Assembly (NCBI GenBank): GCA_012523465.1
Contig: JAAYIK010000016.1
Coordinates: 124,001 to 188,000, forward strand
Origin: Lysobacteraceae bacterium
Lineage (GTDB): Bacteria; Pseudomonadota; Gammaproteobacteria; Nitrococcales; AK92
DNA: 64,000 nucleotides
Direction of reading: 5' to 3'
The number at the start of each line of letters is the position of its first letter. The first letter of the stretch is position 1. This document shows, in pieces, positions 17,372 to 25,630 of this stretch. The translations under genes were made by a program, and so were the position numbers. The notes below the pieces were generated by a model. It saw only the letters and a program-made list of their open reading frames with translations, had not been told where the DNA came from and did no database searches.

Positions 17372-17878
17372 TCAGGCAACCGGCGGTGGGGCGCCGCGCT
17401 GCGAGCTCGGGCGCCGGCCGGCCAGGTCCTGGACCGGTCGCCCTTCCAGGGTTGCGACGATCCATTCGCGATGGCGCTGCTCGTCCTCCAGCCCGCGGGC
17501 CAGCATGTCGCAGGCTTCTGGCGGGCATTTGGCCAGCGCGCGCTGGTAGGCCGTGTTGGTGTCGTCCTCGTTGCTGCGCATGGCCTTGAGGATGGCTTCG
17601 TCGCCCAGCAGATTAGCCAGCTTCACCTTGCCCTCGGTCAGCATGGCCTTGGCGCCGGGCCCGCTCGGCGGCTTGCCGCCCAGGCTGCGAATGATGGGCG
17701 CCAGCTCATGCACGTGGCGCTCGTGATCGCTGCGGAAGGTCGCCAGCTGCGCCTTCCACTGCTGGTTCTCGAGCCGCTCGATCGCGGCGCTGTAGGCCTC
17801 GATCGCGTCGTAGTCGAGAGCCATCAGATGCTCCAGCATCTCGACCGCATTGTCCTCGGTGCCGACTCGGGTAGCCAT
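17372..17878 (-). CDS. DUF2383-type ferritin-like protein
   Basis: 168 residues predicted as a four-helix bundle. Carboxylate/His pairs spaced as in ferritin-like folds are seen: DYDAIEAY near 22-29, SDHERHVHEL near 50-59, and GLEDEQRHREW near 129-139. The start has AAGGAGG six bases before ATG. A metal-binding or stress role is plausible. It is divergent from the SDR gene at 18092 across a 213-bp regulatory gap. Confidence 0.75.
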   Translation of the reverse strand: MATRVGTEDNAVEMLEHLMALDYDAIEAYSAAIERLENQQWKAQLATFRSDHERHVHELAPIIRSLGGKPPSGPGAKAMLTEGKVKLANLLGDEAILKAMRSNEDDTNTAYQRALAKCPPEACDMLARGLEDEQRHREWIVATLEGRPVQDLAGRRPSSQRGAPPPVA

Positions 17879-18037
17879 ATGTCCTCCTTGGCTGTCGCGG
17901 GTGGCCGACCGCCCCAAATCTGTTCCCGCAGGGCGGTCATGTCCTGCGGCCACAACTGGGAGCGCCCCAGGCGTTTTGCAACCGGAAGAGCCGGTCGAGC
18001 GAAAGGTGCCGTTGACCGACTTTGGCCGCCGTGCCAA

Positions 18038-18055
18038 ATTGCATACGGTTGCAAT
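18038..18055. promoter_or_regulatory. palindromic operator candidate upstream of SDR
   Basis: Inverted repeat ATTGCA-TACGGT-TGCAAT (6-bp arms, 6-bp centre), 37 bp before the SDR start. A TTGACC at 18012-18017 precedes it. The symmetry fits a dimeric repressor such as TetR or a LysR type, but no regulator gene is adjacent. Confidence 0.4.
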
Positions 18056-18091
18056 AACGCCAAAAACCCAAGGTTGAGAGGAGAGAGTCAG

Positions 18092-18886
18092 GTGCAGCGC
18101 TTCGAGAATCGGGTTGTCCTCATCACTGGCGCCGGCAGCGGCATCGGCCGGGCCACTGCGCAACGCCTGGCCGCCGAAGGCGCGCGGCTCGCCCTGGTCG
18201 ATCTCAACGAGCAGGGACTCCGGGAGACCGCCGCCTTGCTGCCGGCGGAGACGGAGGTCTGGCTGCGGGCAATGGACGTGGCGGATGAGTCGGCGGTGGA
18301 GCGCTGCGTCGCCGACGTGATCGCGCATTTCGGCCGCATCGACGCACTCTGCAACAATGCCGGCATCACCGGCGGCCCCAACAGCTACGCCATCGTCACC
18401 GAACAGGACGCCGAGATCTGGAAGAAAGTGATGGAGGTCAACCTGTACGGGCCGATGTATTTCACCAAGTACGTCGCCCGGCAGATGCAAAAGCAGAACG
18501 GTGGCGCCATCGTCAACACGGCCTCGGTGGCGGGAATACGCTCCGGCGCCGGCGGCAATGCCTACAGCGCCTCCAAGGCCGGCCTGATCAACTTCACCAT
18601 GACTTCGGCCTGCGACCTGGGCAAATGGAACATCCGCGTCAACGCGGTCTGTCCGGGTCTGATTGAAACCAACATGACCAAGCGGGTGTTCGACTACGCC
18701 CGCGCCAACAACAAGGAGCACAAGCTGGGCTCCCGCTGCGAGCTGCTGCGCTACGGCCGGCCGGAGGAAGTTGCCGCCGCCATCGCCTTCCTGGCCAGCG
18801 ACGCCGCCAGTTACATCACCGGCCAGGCGCTGCCGGTGGACGGCGGCAACACCGCCTCACTCAACATGCCCGGCATGAAGGTCTGA
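18092..18886 (+). CDS. SDR family oxidoreductase
   Basis: 264 residues from a GTG at 18092 preceded by GAGAGGAGAGAG. Classical SDR features: TGAGSGIG (about 12-19), NNAG near 86, catalytic TASVAG and YSASK near 154, and LPVDGG near 250. It acts with NAD(P)H on an unidentified alcohol or ketone. The MFS transporter starts 11 bp downstream, so a shared transcript is likely, suggesting uptake and first oxidation of one substrate. Confidence 0.88.
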   Translation: MQRFENRVVLITGAGSGIGRATAQRLAAEGARLALVDLNEQGLRETAALLPAETEVWLRAMDVADESAVERCVADVIAHFGRIDALCNNAGITGGPNSYAIVTEQDAEIWKKVMEVNLYGPMYFTKYVARQMQKQNGGAIVNTASVAGIRSGAGGNAYSASKAGLINFTMTSACDLGKWNIRVNAVCPGLIETNMTKRVFDYARANNKEHKLGSRCELLRYGRPEEVAAAIAFLASDAASYITGQALPVDGGNTASLNMPGMKV

Positions 18887-18897
18887 CGGCTTCCGCC

Positions 18898-20154
18898 ATG
18901 CAACAGGCAACCTCGGCTCCGGCCAGGCCGCGGCCGCCGGCCTGGCTGATGATCGGCACTGGCATCTTCGTGGTGGTGGTGACGCTGGTTTTCGGCCGCC
19001 TGGCCTACGGGCTCATCCTGCCACCCATGCGGGATGGACTGGGCCTGAGCTACCAGCAAGCTGGCACCCTGGGCACGGTGACCGCCCTGGGCTATGTCTG
19101 CCTGGTCATGGTCGCCGGCGCCTTCGCCGGCCGCTTCGGTGGCCAGCTGTCGGTGCTGCTGGGCGTGCTGCTGACGGTGGCCGGCTTCACCGGCCTCAGC
19201 CTGGCGTCCGACTATTACCTGATCATGGTGCTGATGCTGGTGCTGGGCTGTGGCACCGCCTTTGCCTACACGCCGCTGGTCTCGCTGCTGGCGACCTGGT
19301 TCCCGCAGCGGCGCGGCGCGGTGATCGGATTGCTCAGCAGCGGCGTGGGCATCGGCATGGTCTGGGCCGGAATGATGGTTCCCTACTTCACCGAGCTGTT
19401 CGGCAGCCAGGGCTGGCGCTACGTCTGGGGACTGTTCGCCGCCGTCGGTGTGGTGGTGGCCATCGGAGTGGTCGCCTTTCTACGCAATCCGCCCCTTCCC
19501 GTCGGCGCCAACGGCGAAGGGCCGCGGCCCGTCGACAAGGCGGCGGTTTACCGCAACCGGCGGCTGCTCATCGTGGGGCTGGTGTATGGGGTGATCGGCC
19601 TGACCTACATCGTCCAGAGCGTCTTCATGTACAGCTACGCGGTTGACTCCGGCATCCCGCCGCTGACGGCCGGCCGCCTGGCGGCCATGACCGGCTTGCT
19701 GGGCATCTTCGCCAGCCCCACCTGGGGCTCGCTGTCCGATCGCATCGGTCGCGGCAACGCGCTGGTGCTGTCAATGTCGCTGGCCCTGCTGGCCACCGCC
19801 GTGCCCATCATCCAGCCCACCCTGTTCGGGTTCACCTTCCACTACGCCGTGCTGGGCTGCACCGTCTCCGGCATGTTCACCTCGGTGCTGGCCGCGGCAA
19901 CGGAGCAGGTGGAAGCGCGCGAAGCACCGCTGGCGGTGAGCTTCGTCACCGTGTTCTTTGCGGTCGGCCAGCTGTTGGGACCTGCCATCGCCGGCATGAT
20001 CGTCGACTGGACCGGGGAATTCCGCACCATGTTCATGTTCACCTGCTCGGTGATGGCGATCGGGGTCTATCTGTGCTGGCTGGTGCGCGGCTTCAGCCGC
20101 CCGCGGCGGGCGGCGGCAGGGTGCGGCGACCGCTGCAGCGGCACCGCCTCCTGA
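18898..20154 (+). CDS. MFS transporter
   Basis: 418 residues with about 12 transmembrane helices. The loop between helices 2 and 3 carries a variant of the MFS signature (AGRFGGQLS) and the later repeat has SDRIGRG. It resembles bacterial oxalate/formate- or YbfB-like MFS carriers, but the substrate cannot be read from sequence. The arginine- and cysteine-rich tail is unusual and may be an out-of-frame-like extension. Coupled with the upstream SDR. Confidence 0.82.
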   Translation: MQQATSAPARPRPPAWLMIGTGIFVVVVTLVFGRLAYGLILPPMRDGLGLSYQQAGTLGTVTALGYVCLVMVAGAFAGRFGGQLSVLLGVLLTVAGFTGLSLASDYYLIMVLMLVLGCGTAFAYTPLVSLLATWFPQRRGAVIGLLSSGVGIGMVWAGMMVPYFTELFGSQGWRYVWGLFAAVGVVVAIGVVAFLRNPPLPVGANGEGPRPVDKAAVYRNRRLLIVGLVYGVIGLTYIVQSVFMYSYAVDSGIPPLTAGRLAAMTGLLGIFASPTWGSLSDRIGRGNALVLSMSLALLATAVPIIQPTLFGFTFHYAVLGCTVSGMFTSVLAAATEQVEAREAPLAVSFVTVFFAVGQLLGPAIAGMIVDWTGEFRTMFMFTCSVMAIGVYLCWLVRGFSRPRRAAAGCGDRCSGTAS

Positions 20155-20197
20155 GCTGCCCTTGCGCTCTGGCGCGGTGACGGCACAGGCCTTGCCG

Positions 20198-20215
20198 CCG
20201 AGCGCGCCCGCTCGG
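20198..20215. terminator. hairpin between convergent MFS and hslR genes
   Basis: CCGAGCG-CGCC-CGCTCGG, a 7-bp perfect stem in the 72-bp convergent gap. No U-run follows, so it is only a possible terminator. Confidence 0.35.
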
Positions 20216-20226
20216 CTCGGCTATCC

Positions 20227-20616
20227 TCAAAACTTCCCGCGCTTGAGCGAAGCCAGGCGGCGGCGATCCTTCTTGTCGGGACGGCCTTCGGGCATGATGG
20301 GCTTGGGTACGACGGCGAGCTGGGCCCGTAGTTGCTCCCGCCGCGCGATGCTTTCCGGCTTTTCCTGGTAAAGCTCGGCGGCTTGCTGGGCCGAGCCGCG
20401 GCGTTCCGACAGCCCCGTCACGACCACTTGGTACTCGTAGGGCCCCTTGCGGACAGTCACCTCGAAGCCGATCCGCACTTCCTTGGACGCCTTGGCGCGG
20501 CCGCCGTTGACCTCGACCTTGCCGCCGTTGATGGCTTCCACGGCGAGTCGCCGGGTCTTGAAAAAGCGGGCGGCCCACAGCCAGCGATCCAGACGGACTC
20601 CCTGCATGTCGCTCAT
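20227..20616 (-). CDS. hslR: ribosome-associated heat shock protein Hsp15
   Basis: 129 residues with an N-terminal S4 RNA-binding domain (RLDRWLWAARFFKTR at about 7-21) and a basic C-terminal tail, as in HslR. Hsp15 binds free 50S subunits carrying nascent chain and helps recycle them after heat shock. Length matches the family. The ATG at 20616 has AAGGGTAGCG upstream. It follows rraA by 57 bp on the same strand. Confidence 0.9.
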   Translation of the reverse strand: MSDMQGVRLDRWLWAARFFKTRRLAVEAINGGKVEVNGGRAKASKEVRIGFEVTVRKGPYEYQVVVTGLSERRGSAQQAAELYQEKPESIARREQLRAQLAVVPKPIMPEGRPDKKDRRRLASLKRGKF

Positions 20617-20673
20617 CGCGCTACCCTTTCGCAACGCGGGCCCGCCGCCTAACGGCGGGTCCCGGTCGCCGCA

Positions 20674-21153
20674 TCAGACCAGCTGCTCGTCGGCGACGAC
20701 CACGCCGTCCTCGTCGGCGTACAGATAATCGCCCGGGCGAATGGTGATGCCGGCAAAAGTGACCGGTACGTCGCGCTCGCCGACGCCCTTCTTGACGCTG
20801 CGCAGGGGGTGGGTCTGCAGCGCCTTGACGCCCAGGTCGATCCTGGCGATGTCGGCCGAATCACGGATGCAGCCGTACACCACCACCCCCGCCCAGCCGT
20901 TGCACTGCGCCATTGCGGCCAGCTGATCACCCAGCAGGGCGCAGCGCATGGAACCGCCGCCGTCGACCACCAGTACTCGCCCCTCGCCCGGCTCCTCCAA
21001 CGCCGCCCGGACCAGGGAGTTGTCTTCGAAGACCTTGACCGTGGTCACCTTGCCCGCGAACTGCTTGCGGCCGCCGTAATCGGAGAAAATGGGCGCGGCG
21101 ATACGCAGGCGCTCGGAGAACTGATCACAGATATCGGTGGTCTTGTTGCTCAT
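20674..21153 (-). CDS. rraA: ribonuclease E activity regulator RraA
   Basis: 159 residues matching RraA end to end: TTDICDQF at the N terminus, the GGGSMRCALLGDQLA loop and GCIRDSADIARID. RraA binds the C-terminal part of RNase E and lowers its activity; relatives are aldolases, so the protein is sometimes mis-annotated. The start is the ATG at 21153. Divergent from the phosphoribulokinase-like gene. Confidence 0.92.
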   Translation of the reverse strand: MSNKTTDICDQFSERLRIAAPIFSDYGGRKQFAGKVTTVKVFEDNSLVRAALEEPGEGRVLVVDGGGSMRCALLGDQLAAMAQCNGWAGVVVYGCIRDSADIARIDLGVKALQTHPLRSVKKGVGERDVPVTFAGITIRPGDYLYADEDGVVVADEQLV

Positions 21154-21310
21154 GCAAACCTCTGCTCGACTGGATAACGGTACTCGAAACATCGCGACTG
21201 CCCGCCCGGCTACATGCCGCCGCGGCCGGGTGCCGCCCATGCTACCAACTTCGGCTGTCGCCGCCATCTTCCCGTCGGCTCTCGCTACGGGCATCAAAAT
21301 GGCGGGCCGT

Positions 21311-21325
21311 GGGCTACAATAGCCC
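21311..21325 (+). promoter_or_regulatory. -10-like palindrome upstream of the kinase cluster
   Basis: GGGCTA-CAA-TAGCCC contains TACAAT, a good -10 hexamer, but no clear -35 at the right spacing. The symmetry may serve a repressor. If used, transcription would start near 21327, which makes the ATG at 21350 the better start for the next gene. Confidence 0.35.
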
Positions 21326-21349
21326 TCCATGCCACACGGAGCCGACAGC

Positions 21350-22408
21350 ATGCCGCAAGCCCGCGGCCAGTCCGATCCCACTACACCGCGCCGCGATCTG
21401 CGCACGCTGCTGCGCCGCGCCGACCGGCCAATCCTGATGGCCGTGGCCGGCGACAGCGGCAGCGGCAAGACCACCTACACCCACGGCATCCGCCGCCTGC
21501 TCGGTGCCGATATGGTGTCGTACATCTCGCTGGACGGCTACCACAAGGAAGACCGGGCCACGCGGCGGAAAACCGGGCGGCTGCCGCTCGACCCGCGCGC
21601 CAACGACCTCAAGCTGTTCAAGACCCACCTGCAGGCGCTGCGCGCCGGCGCCGCGGTGGAAGTGCCGATCTACAACCACGCCACCGGCTGCTTCGACGAG
21701 CCGCGCATCATCGAGCCGCGGCCGGTGATCATCATCGAGGGCCTGCACGCGCTCTACCCGAACTTCCTGCCTTATTACGACTTCACCCTGTTCGTCGACA
21801 CCGACCGGGAGATCAAATGGCGCTGGAAATTCGAGCGCGACGTGCACCAGCGCGGCCACGATCCGGACGAGGTCAGGCGCGAGATGCAGCGGCGGGAGAT
21901 CGCCTACCTGCGCTGGATCGATTTCCAGAAAACCCACGCCGACGTCATCGTCAAGATCCATGAGAGCGAGCTGAGCACGCTGGCGCCGGAGGGCAGCGAC
22001 CAAAGCCTCCCGGACAGTTGCTATCACATGGAGGTGCTGGTCTCGCCGACCTCGCCGCCCCTGCCCGGGCTGTATATGCCGGTGGATTTCAACGCGCTGA
22101 CCCGCCGCGACGCGCTGCCGTTCATGCTGGCCAACATCCCCAGCACCTATCTGGGGCGGCGGATCAACGCGGTTCACGTCGACGGGATCATCCCTCAGGA
22201 AGCCATGCGCCAGCTGGAGCGCGGCATGATGCAGTACACCGGGCTGGACGTCGATCTGGCCGTCAGCCCGACCGGCGATGAGCCGCTGGCCACGTTGCGC
22301 TTCACCCAGCTGGTGGTGGCCTGGCCGTTTCTTGGACACGTCGGCGCCTTGCTGCGACAGTGGGAAGAAGAGGCGGCGGACGGCCAGGCGCTGCCTCGGG
22401 ATGCATGA
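21350..22408 (+). CDS. phosphoribulokinase homologue (plant/cyanobacterial type)
   Basis: 352 residues. P-loop GDSGSGKTT at about 34-42, then LDGYHKEDR, LDPRANDLKLF, PIYNHATG and IIEGLHALY, which together match the class of phosphoribulokinases found in plants and cyanobacteria rather than the proteobacterial PrkB type. The two redox-regulatory cysteines of the plant enzyme are Ser here. The ATG at 21350 is preferred (GGAG upstream); 21329 is possible. Known family reaction: ribulose 5-phosphate to the 1,5-bisphosphate. No RuBisCO is present, only a RuBisCO-like protein two genes on, so the natural substrate may be another pentulose phosphate. Confidence 0.85.
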   Translation: MPQARGQSDPTTPRRDLRTLLRRADRPILMAVAGDSGSGKTTYTHGIRRLLGADMVSYISLDGYHKEDRATRRKTGRLPLDPRANDLKLFKTHLQALRAGAAVEVPIYNHATGCFDEPRIIEPRPVIIIEGLHALYPNFLPYYDFTLFVDTDREIKWRWKFERDVHQRGHDPDEVRREMQRREIAYLRWIDFQKTHADVIVKIHESELSTLAPEGSDQSLPDSCYHMEVLVSPTSPPLPGLYMPVDFNALTRRDALPFMLANIPSTYLGRRINAVHVDGIIPQEAMRQLERGMMQYTGLDVDLAVSPTGDEPLATLRFTQLVVAWPFLGHVGALLRQWEEEAADGQALPRDA

Positions 22409-22617
22409 ACATGCAGCGCATCCTGGTACCCTTCTTGCTCACCTTGCTGGTGGCCGGGATTTATTTCGCCATCGGCTATGCGTTGTTCGTCCACGTATGG
22501 CCCCGGCTGCCGGCCTGGGCCAACGTGGTGCTGGTGGTCGCGCTGGCGCTGGCCTTCGTGCTGACGCCCATGTTCCTGCTGCTGAAACTGGGCAACATGC
22601 GGCCACCGCGGACATAG
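22405..22617 (+). CDS. two-helix membrane peptide of the kinase/RLP cluster
   Basis: 70 residues beginning at an ATG that overlaps the kinase stop by 4 bp (ATGA), hence translational coupling. Two hydrophobic segments (about 6-28 and 36-58) with a short positive tail. No family is recognised. Its fixed position between the kinase and the RuBisCO-like gene suggests a partner role, which is inference. Confidence 0.65.
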   Translation: MNMQRILVPFLLTLLVAGIYFAIGYALFVHVWPRLPAWANVVLVVALALAFVLTPMFLLLKLGNMRPPRT

Positions 22618-22677
22618 CGTCTGCTGGTGCCAGCGCCTAAACTGCGCAGCTGTTTCACTGCGGTAATCGGAGCTGTC

Positions 22678-23781
22678 ATGAGCGATCGGCTCGACATCAC
22701 CTACATCCTGACTTGCCAGGCCGGCGAGACGGCCGAAGAGAAGACGCTCGGTATCGCCCTGGAGCAGACCGTCGAGCTGCCGCAGAGCTGTCTCGACGCC
22801 GACCTCCAGACCCGCATCACTGGCCGCGTCGATGAGCTCGTCGCGCTGGCGGATGGCCGCTACCGGGCGCGCATTTCCTATCCTTTGGCGGCCATCGGCG
22901 GCGAGCTGACCCAGTGCCTGAACCTGCTGTTCGGCAACATCTCGCTCAAGCGGGGCATACGCATCGTCGACATCAGCTGGCCCGAGCCCCTGCTGGCCGC
23001 CCTCGGCGGGCCAGCGTACGGCATCGCCGGCTTGCGTCAGCTGACCGGGCAGGCCAACGGCCCGCTGCTGTGCAGCGCTCTCAAGCCGGTGGGGCTCAGC
23101 GCTGCCCAGCTGGCCGAGCGCTGCTACCAATTCGCCCTGGGCGGCGTCCACATCATCAAGGACGACCACGGCGTAGCCGACCAGCCGGATGCGCCATTCG
23201 CCGAGCGCCTGGCCCTGTGCCAGGCCGCGGTGGAACGCGCTGCCGACGAGACCGGCCAGCGCAGCCTGTACTTCCCCAACGTCACCGCCAGCTATAGGGA
23301 GCTGCCCAGGCGGCTGCAGGCCGCCAAGGATGCCGGCTGCCGGGGCGTGCTGATCAGCCCCTGGATCACCGGCCTGGACGCGCTGCGGTTCGCCCGCGAC
23401 GAGTTCGGCCTCGCCCTCATGGCCCACCCTGCCCTGACCGGCGCCTGCTTCGGCCCCGATCACGGGCTGGCCGAGGAACTTCTGCTGGGCGATTTGTTCA
23501 GACTGGCTGGGGCGGATGCGTCCATTTATCCCAATGCCGGCGGCCGCTTCGGCTTCAGCGTCGAAACCTGCGAGGCGATCAACCACCGCCTGCGCCGACC
23601 GCTGGGCGCCGTCAAGCCCAGCATGCCGACCCCCGGCGGCGGCATGGATGTGGCGCGCGCCCCTGAATGGGTGCGCCGCTACGGCTCCGACATCATCGTA
23701 CTCATCGGCGGCAGCCTGTATGCCCAGGGCGATCTGGCTGGCGCGTCGAAAGCACTGCGAGAGGCACTGACAGCCGCATGA
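22678..23781 (+). CDS. RuBisCO-like protein (form IV)
   Basis: 367 residues with the RuBisCO large-subunit fold. The active-site Lys of the LKP block (136) and the carbamylated-Lys equivalent (161, in GGVHIIKDDHG) are kept. The Glu that follows the metal Asp is His 164, and loop 6 (NAGGRFGFS) lacks the catalytic Lys-Leu-Glu. True carboxylase activity on RuBP is therefore unlikely. Known form IV proteins isomerise or decarboxylate sugar phosphates (methionine salvage, the MTA-isoprenoid shunt, apiose routes). The cupin that follows overlaps it by 4 bp, so the pair works together. The GGVHIIKDDHG block resembles the non-photosynthetic form IV clade. Confidence 0.88.
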   Translation: MSDRLDITYILTCQAGETAEEKTLGIALEQTVELPQSCLDADLQTRITGRVDELVALADGRYRARISYPLAAIGGELTQCLNLLFGNISLKRGIRIVDISWPEPLLAALGGPAYGIAGLRQLTGQANGPLLCSALKPVGLSAAQLAERCYQFALGGVHIIKDDHGVADQPDAPFAERLALCQAAVERAADETGQRSLYFPNVTASYRELPRRLQAAKDAGCRGVLISPWITGLDALRFARDEFGLALMAHPALTGACFGPDHGLAEELLLGDLFRLAGADASIYPNAGGRFGFSVETCEAINHRLRRPLGAVKPSMPTPGGGMDVARAPEWVRRYGSDIIVLIGGSLYAQGDLAGASKALREALTAA

Positions 23782-24239
23782 ACGACAATCCTTCCAAAGT
23801 CATCAAGGCCCGCAACTACCGCTGGGACAGCGTCCCCCTGCGGGAGTACAAGACCGAGGGCACCCACTTCAAGGACATCACCCGCCAGACCCTGCTGGGC
23901 GAGGGCGAGGGTGAAGAGGCGTTGAATTTCATCACCCGCTACTTCGAGATCCAACCCGGCGGCTACTCGACCCTGGAGCGACACCAGCACGTGCATGCCG
24001 TGATCATCATCCGGGGCCGCGGCGAGGTGATCCTGGAGGACCGGGTGGAACCGGTTGAGCTGCACGACTGCGTCTACATTGCCCCCGACACCTTCCACCA
24101 GTTCCACGCCCTGGGCGACGAGCCGCTGGGCTTTTTATGCATCGTCGACCGCCAGCGCGACCGTCCCCAGCTACCGGAAGCAGACGACCTCAACCGGCTG
24201 CTCGCCAATGCCGAGGTGGCGCGGCGGCTGAAGACCTGA
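23778..24239 (+). CDS. cupin domain protein partnered with RuBisCO-like protein
   Basis: 153 residues, one conserved cupin barrel. Motif 1 is ERHQHVHAVIIIRGRGEV (about 68-85) with His ligands and an upstream Glu; motif 2 is APDTFHQFHALG (about 97-108). ATGA overlap with the RuBisCO-like gene. In Rhodospirillum rubrum a cupin downstream of a RuBisCO-like protein is the methylsulfurylase that releases methanethiol from a methylthiopentulose phosphate (Erb and co-workers). A similar two-step role is the best guess here, but that is inference from neighbourhood and fold. Confidence 0.8.
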   Translation: MNDNPSKVIKARNYRWDSVPLREYKTEGTHFKDITRQTLLGEGEGEEALNFITRYFEIQPGGYSTLERHQHVHAVIIIRGRGEVILEDRVEPVELHDCVYIAPDTFHQFHALGDEPLGFLCIVDRQRDRPQLPEADDLNRLLANAEVARRLKT

Positions 24240-24252
24240 AGGTACGGCCAGC

Positions 24253-24276
24253 GCCGCAGGCCGCGCGGCCTGCGGC
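24253..24276. terminator. hairpin after the cupin gene
   Basis: GCCGCAGGCC-GCGC-GGCCTGCGGC, a perfect 10-bp stem in the gap between the convergent cupin and lipoprotein genes. No U-run, so perhaps a stability hairpin rather than a strong terminator. Confidence 0.5.
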
Positions 24277-24325
24277 GGCCGCCTACCGCCCCGCAACCAG
24301 CTGCGCTCCACGGTGCGGCAGCGGG

Positions 24326-24820
24326 TCAGTCGACATAGAACTCCCACTCCATGCGGACGACGCGCTCGCCCTGCACCCGGAAACGCACACTGCCCAGCGA
24401 CGAGCCTTCCGGCCGGTAGACGTACTCGTCTCCTTCCAGCAGATCGGCCTGGCCGTAGGCGTCGCTCAGCTCCTGCAAGCTACTGCCGACCTGAATGCCT
24501 TCGGCAGTCGCAAGGCCCGGCTCGGTGACTATGACCGCGGTGACCATTTGCCTGGCGGAATCGCCGCCAGGCTCATACACCGTCAGCAGCAGCCCCGGAT
24601 AGGCGAGCTGGCGGACGGTGTCGATCTGGCGCGGGTCGTGGATGTTTTCCTGCCGCACCGTCCTCTCCTCAAGCGGCGCGGGCAGCCGGGCGAGGACGGC
24701 TTCGCCTTGCTGGATGCGCCAGAGCAGCTCGGGCAAGGTCATGCCGATAGGCAGGTCCGGGCGCTGCGCGGTGGCGCAGGCACCAAGCAGCAGCGCCAGC
24801 AGCAAGGACACATGCTTCAT
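24326..24820 (-). CDS. hypothetical lipoprotein
   Basis: 164 residues with a short signal peptide and lipobox LLGAC. The mature part begins RPDLPIGMTLPELLWRIQQGEAV and ends in a beta-rich segment (VRFRVQGERVVRMEWEFYVD), a layout reminiscent of SmpA/OmlA-like lipoproteins, but the match is weak. Start at the ATG 24820. Function unknown. Confidence 0.65.
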   Translation of the reverse strand: MKHVSLLLALLLGACATAQRPDLPIGMTLPELLWRIQQGEAVLARLPAPLEERTVRQENIHDPRQIDTVRQLAYPGLLLTVYEPGGDSARQMVTAVIVTEPGLATAEGIQVGSSLQELSDAYGQADLLEGDEYVYRPEGSSLGSVRFRVQGERVVRMEWEFYVD

Positions 24821-24922
24821 TTCGAGGCACCCGGCATTATGTAGAAAACTCCGGGTAGACGATTGCATCATGCAGCGATCCCTGGCAAGTCGGGTTTCAA
24901 GTTGACGGAAGGCGATGACGAA

Positions 24923-25519
24923 ATGCGCGGCGTCGAACACATTCCCTGGCTGTACGATGCCTGCATGAGCCTGCTGGAACGGGCAGGACTCGGCCGCTGG
25001 CGCCGCCGCCTGACCTCGGGCGCACGCGGCTTGACGCTGGAGATCGGCTGTGGCACCGGCCGCAACCTGCCACTTTATCCTGCTGGCGTCACCGTCATCG
25101 GGCTGGAGCCCGAGCTGGACAGCATCCGCCGCGCCCGCCGACGAGCGCCCAGAGCGCTGCTGGTGGTGGCTCGGGCCGAGGCCCTGCCCTTTCGCGACGG
25201 CTGCTTCGATACCGTGGTCAGCAGCCTGGTGTTCTGCAGCGTCAGTCACCCTCGGCGCTGCCTGGCAGAAGTGCAGAGGGTGCTGCGCGACGGCGGCGAG
25301 CTGCGCATGCTGGAGCATGTGCGCCACCCCCAGCCACGCTGGGCCCGCCTCCAGGATCACATCCAGCCGTTCTGGACCCGCTTCACCGGCGGCTGCCATC
25401 CCAACCGGGACACGGTGGCCGCAGTCCGCGAGGCGGGCTTCACCATCCGCTCCGAAGAGCGTGCCGCCTTCGGCATCCTGCGCCGGGTCTCGGCCAGGCA
25501 CCGTAAGCCGCCCTCCTGA
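24923..25519 (+). CDS. class I SAM-dependent methyltransferase
   Basis: 198 residues with SAM motif I LEIGCGTGRNL (about 38-48), acidic motif GLEPE, and the later FDTVVSSLVFCSV block, as in UbiE/Methyltransf_11 enzymes. The ATG at 24923 is taken; the frame is open to 24863. It lies in a small plus-strand island between a lipoprotein gene and the AsmA gene. The substrate is not evident. Confidence 0.82.
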   Translation: MRGVEHIPWLYDACMSLLERAGLGRWRRRLTSGARGLTLEIGCGTGRNLPLYPAGVTVIGLEPELDSIRRARRRAPRALLVVARAEALPFRDGCFDTVVSSLVFCSVSHPRRCLAEVQRVLRDGGELRMLEHVRHPQPRWARLQDHIQPFWTRFTGGCHPNRDTVAAVREAGFTIRSEERAAFGILRRVSARHRKPPS

Positions 25520-25630
25520 CGCAGCGCCGCACCCGGCTGCCCTTGCAATGGTTGGCAGCCTCTACCATTTCCAGCACTGGACCCCGCTTTTCCGGAGCTC
25601 TGCGGCCGCTCCGCCTCGAGAGGCAACCCC

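Noticed and set aside
22678..23781. A functional RuBisCO large subunit
   Set aside because: Loop 6 lacks the catalytic Lys and the metal-site Glu is His, so carboxylation of RuBP is not expected.
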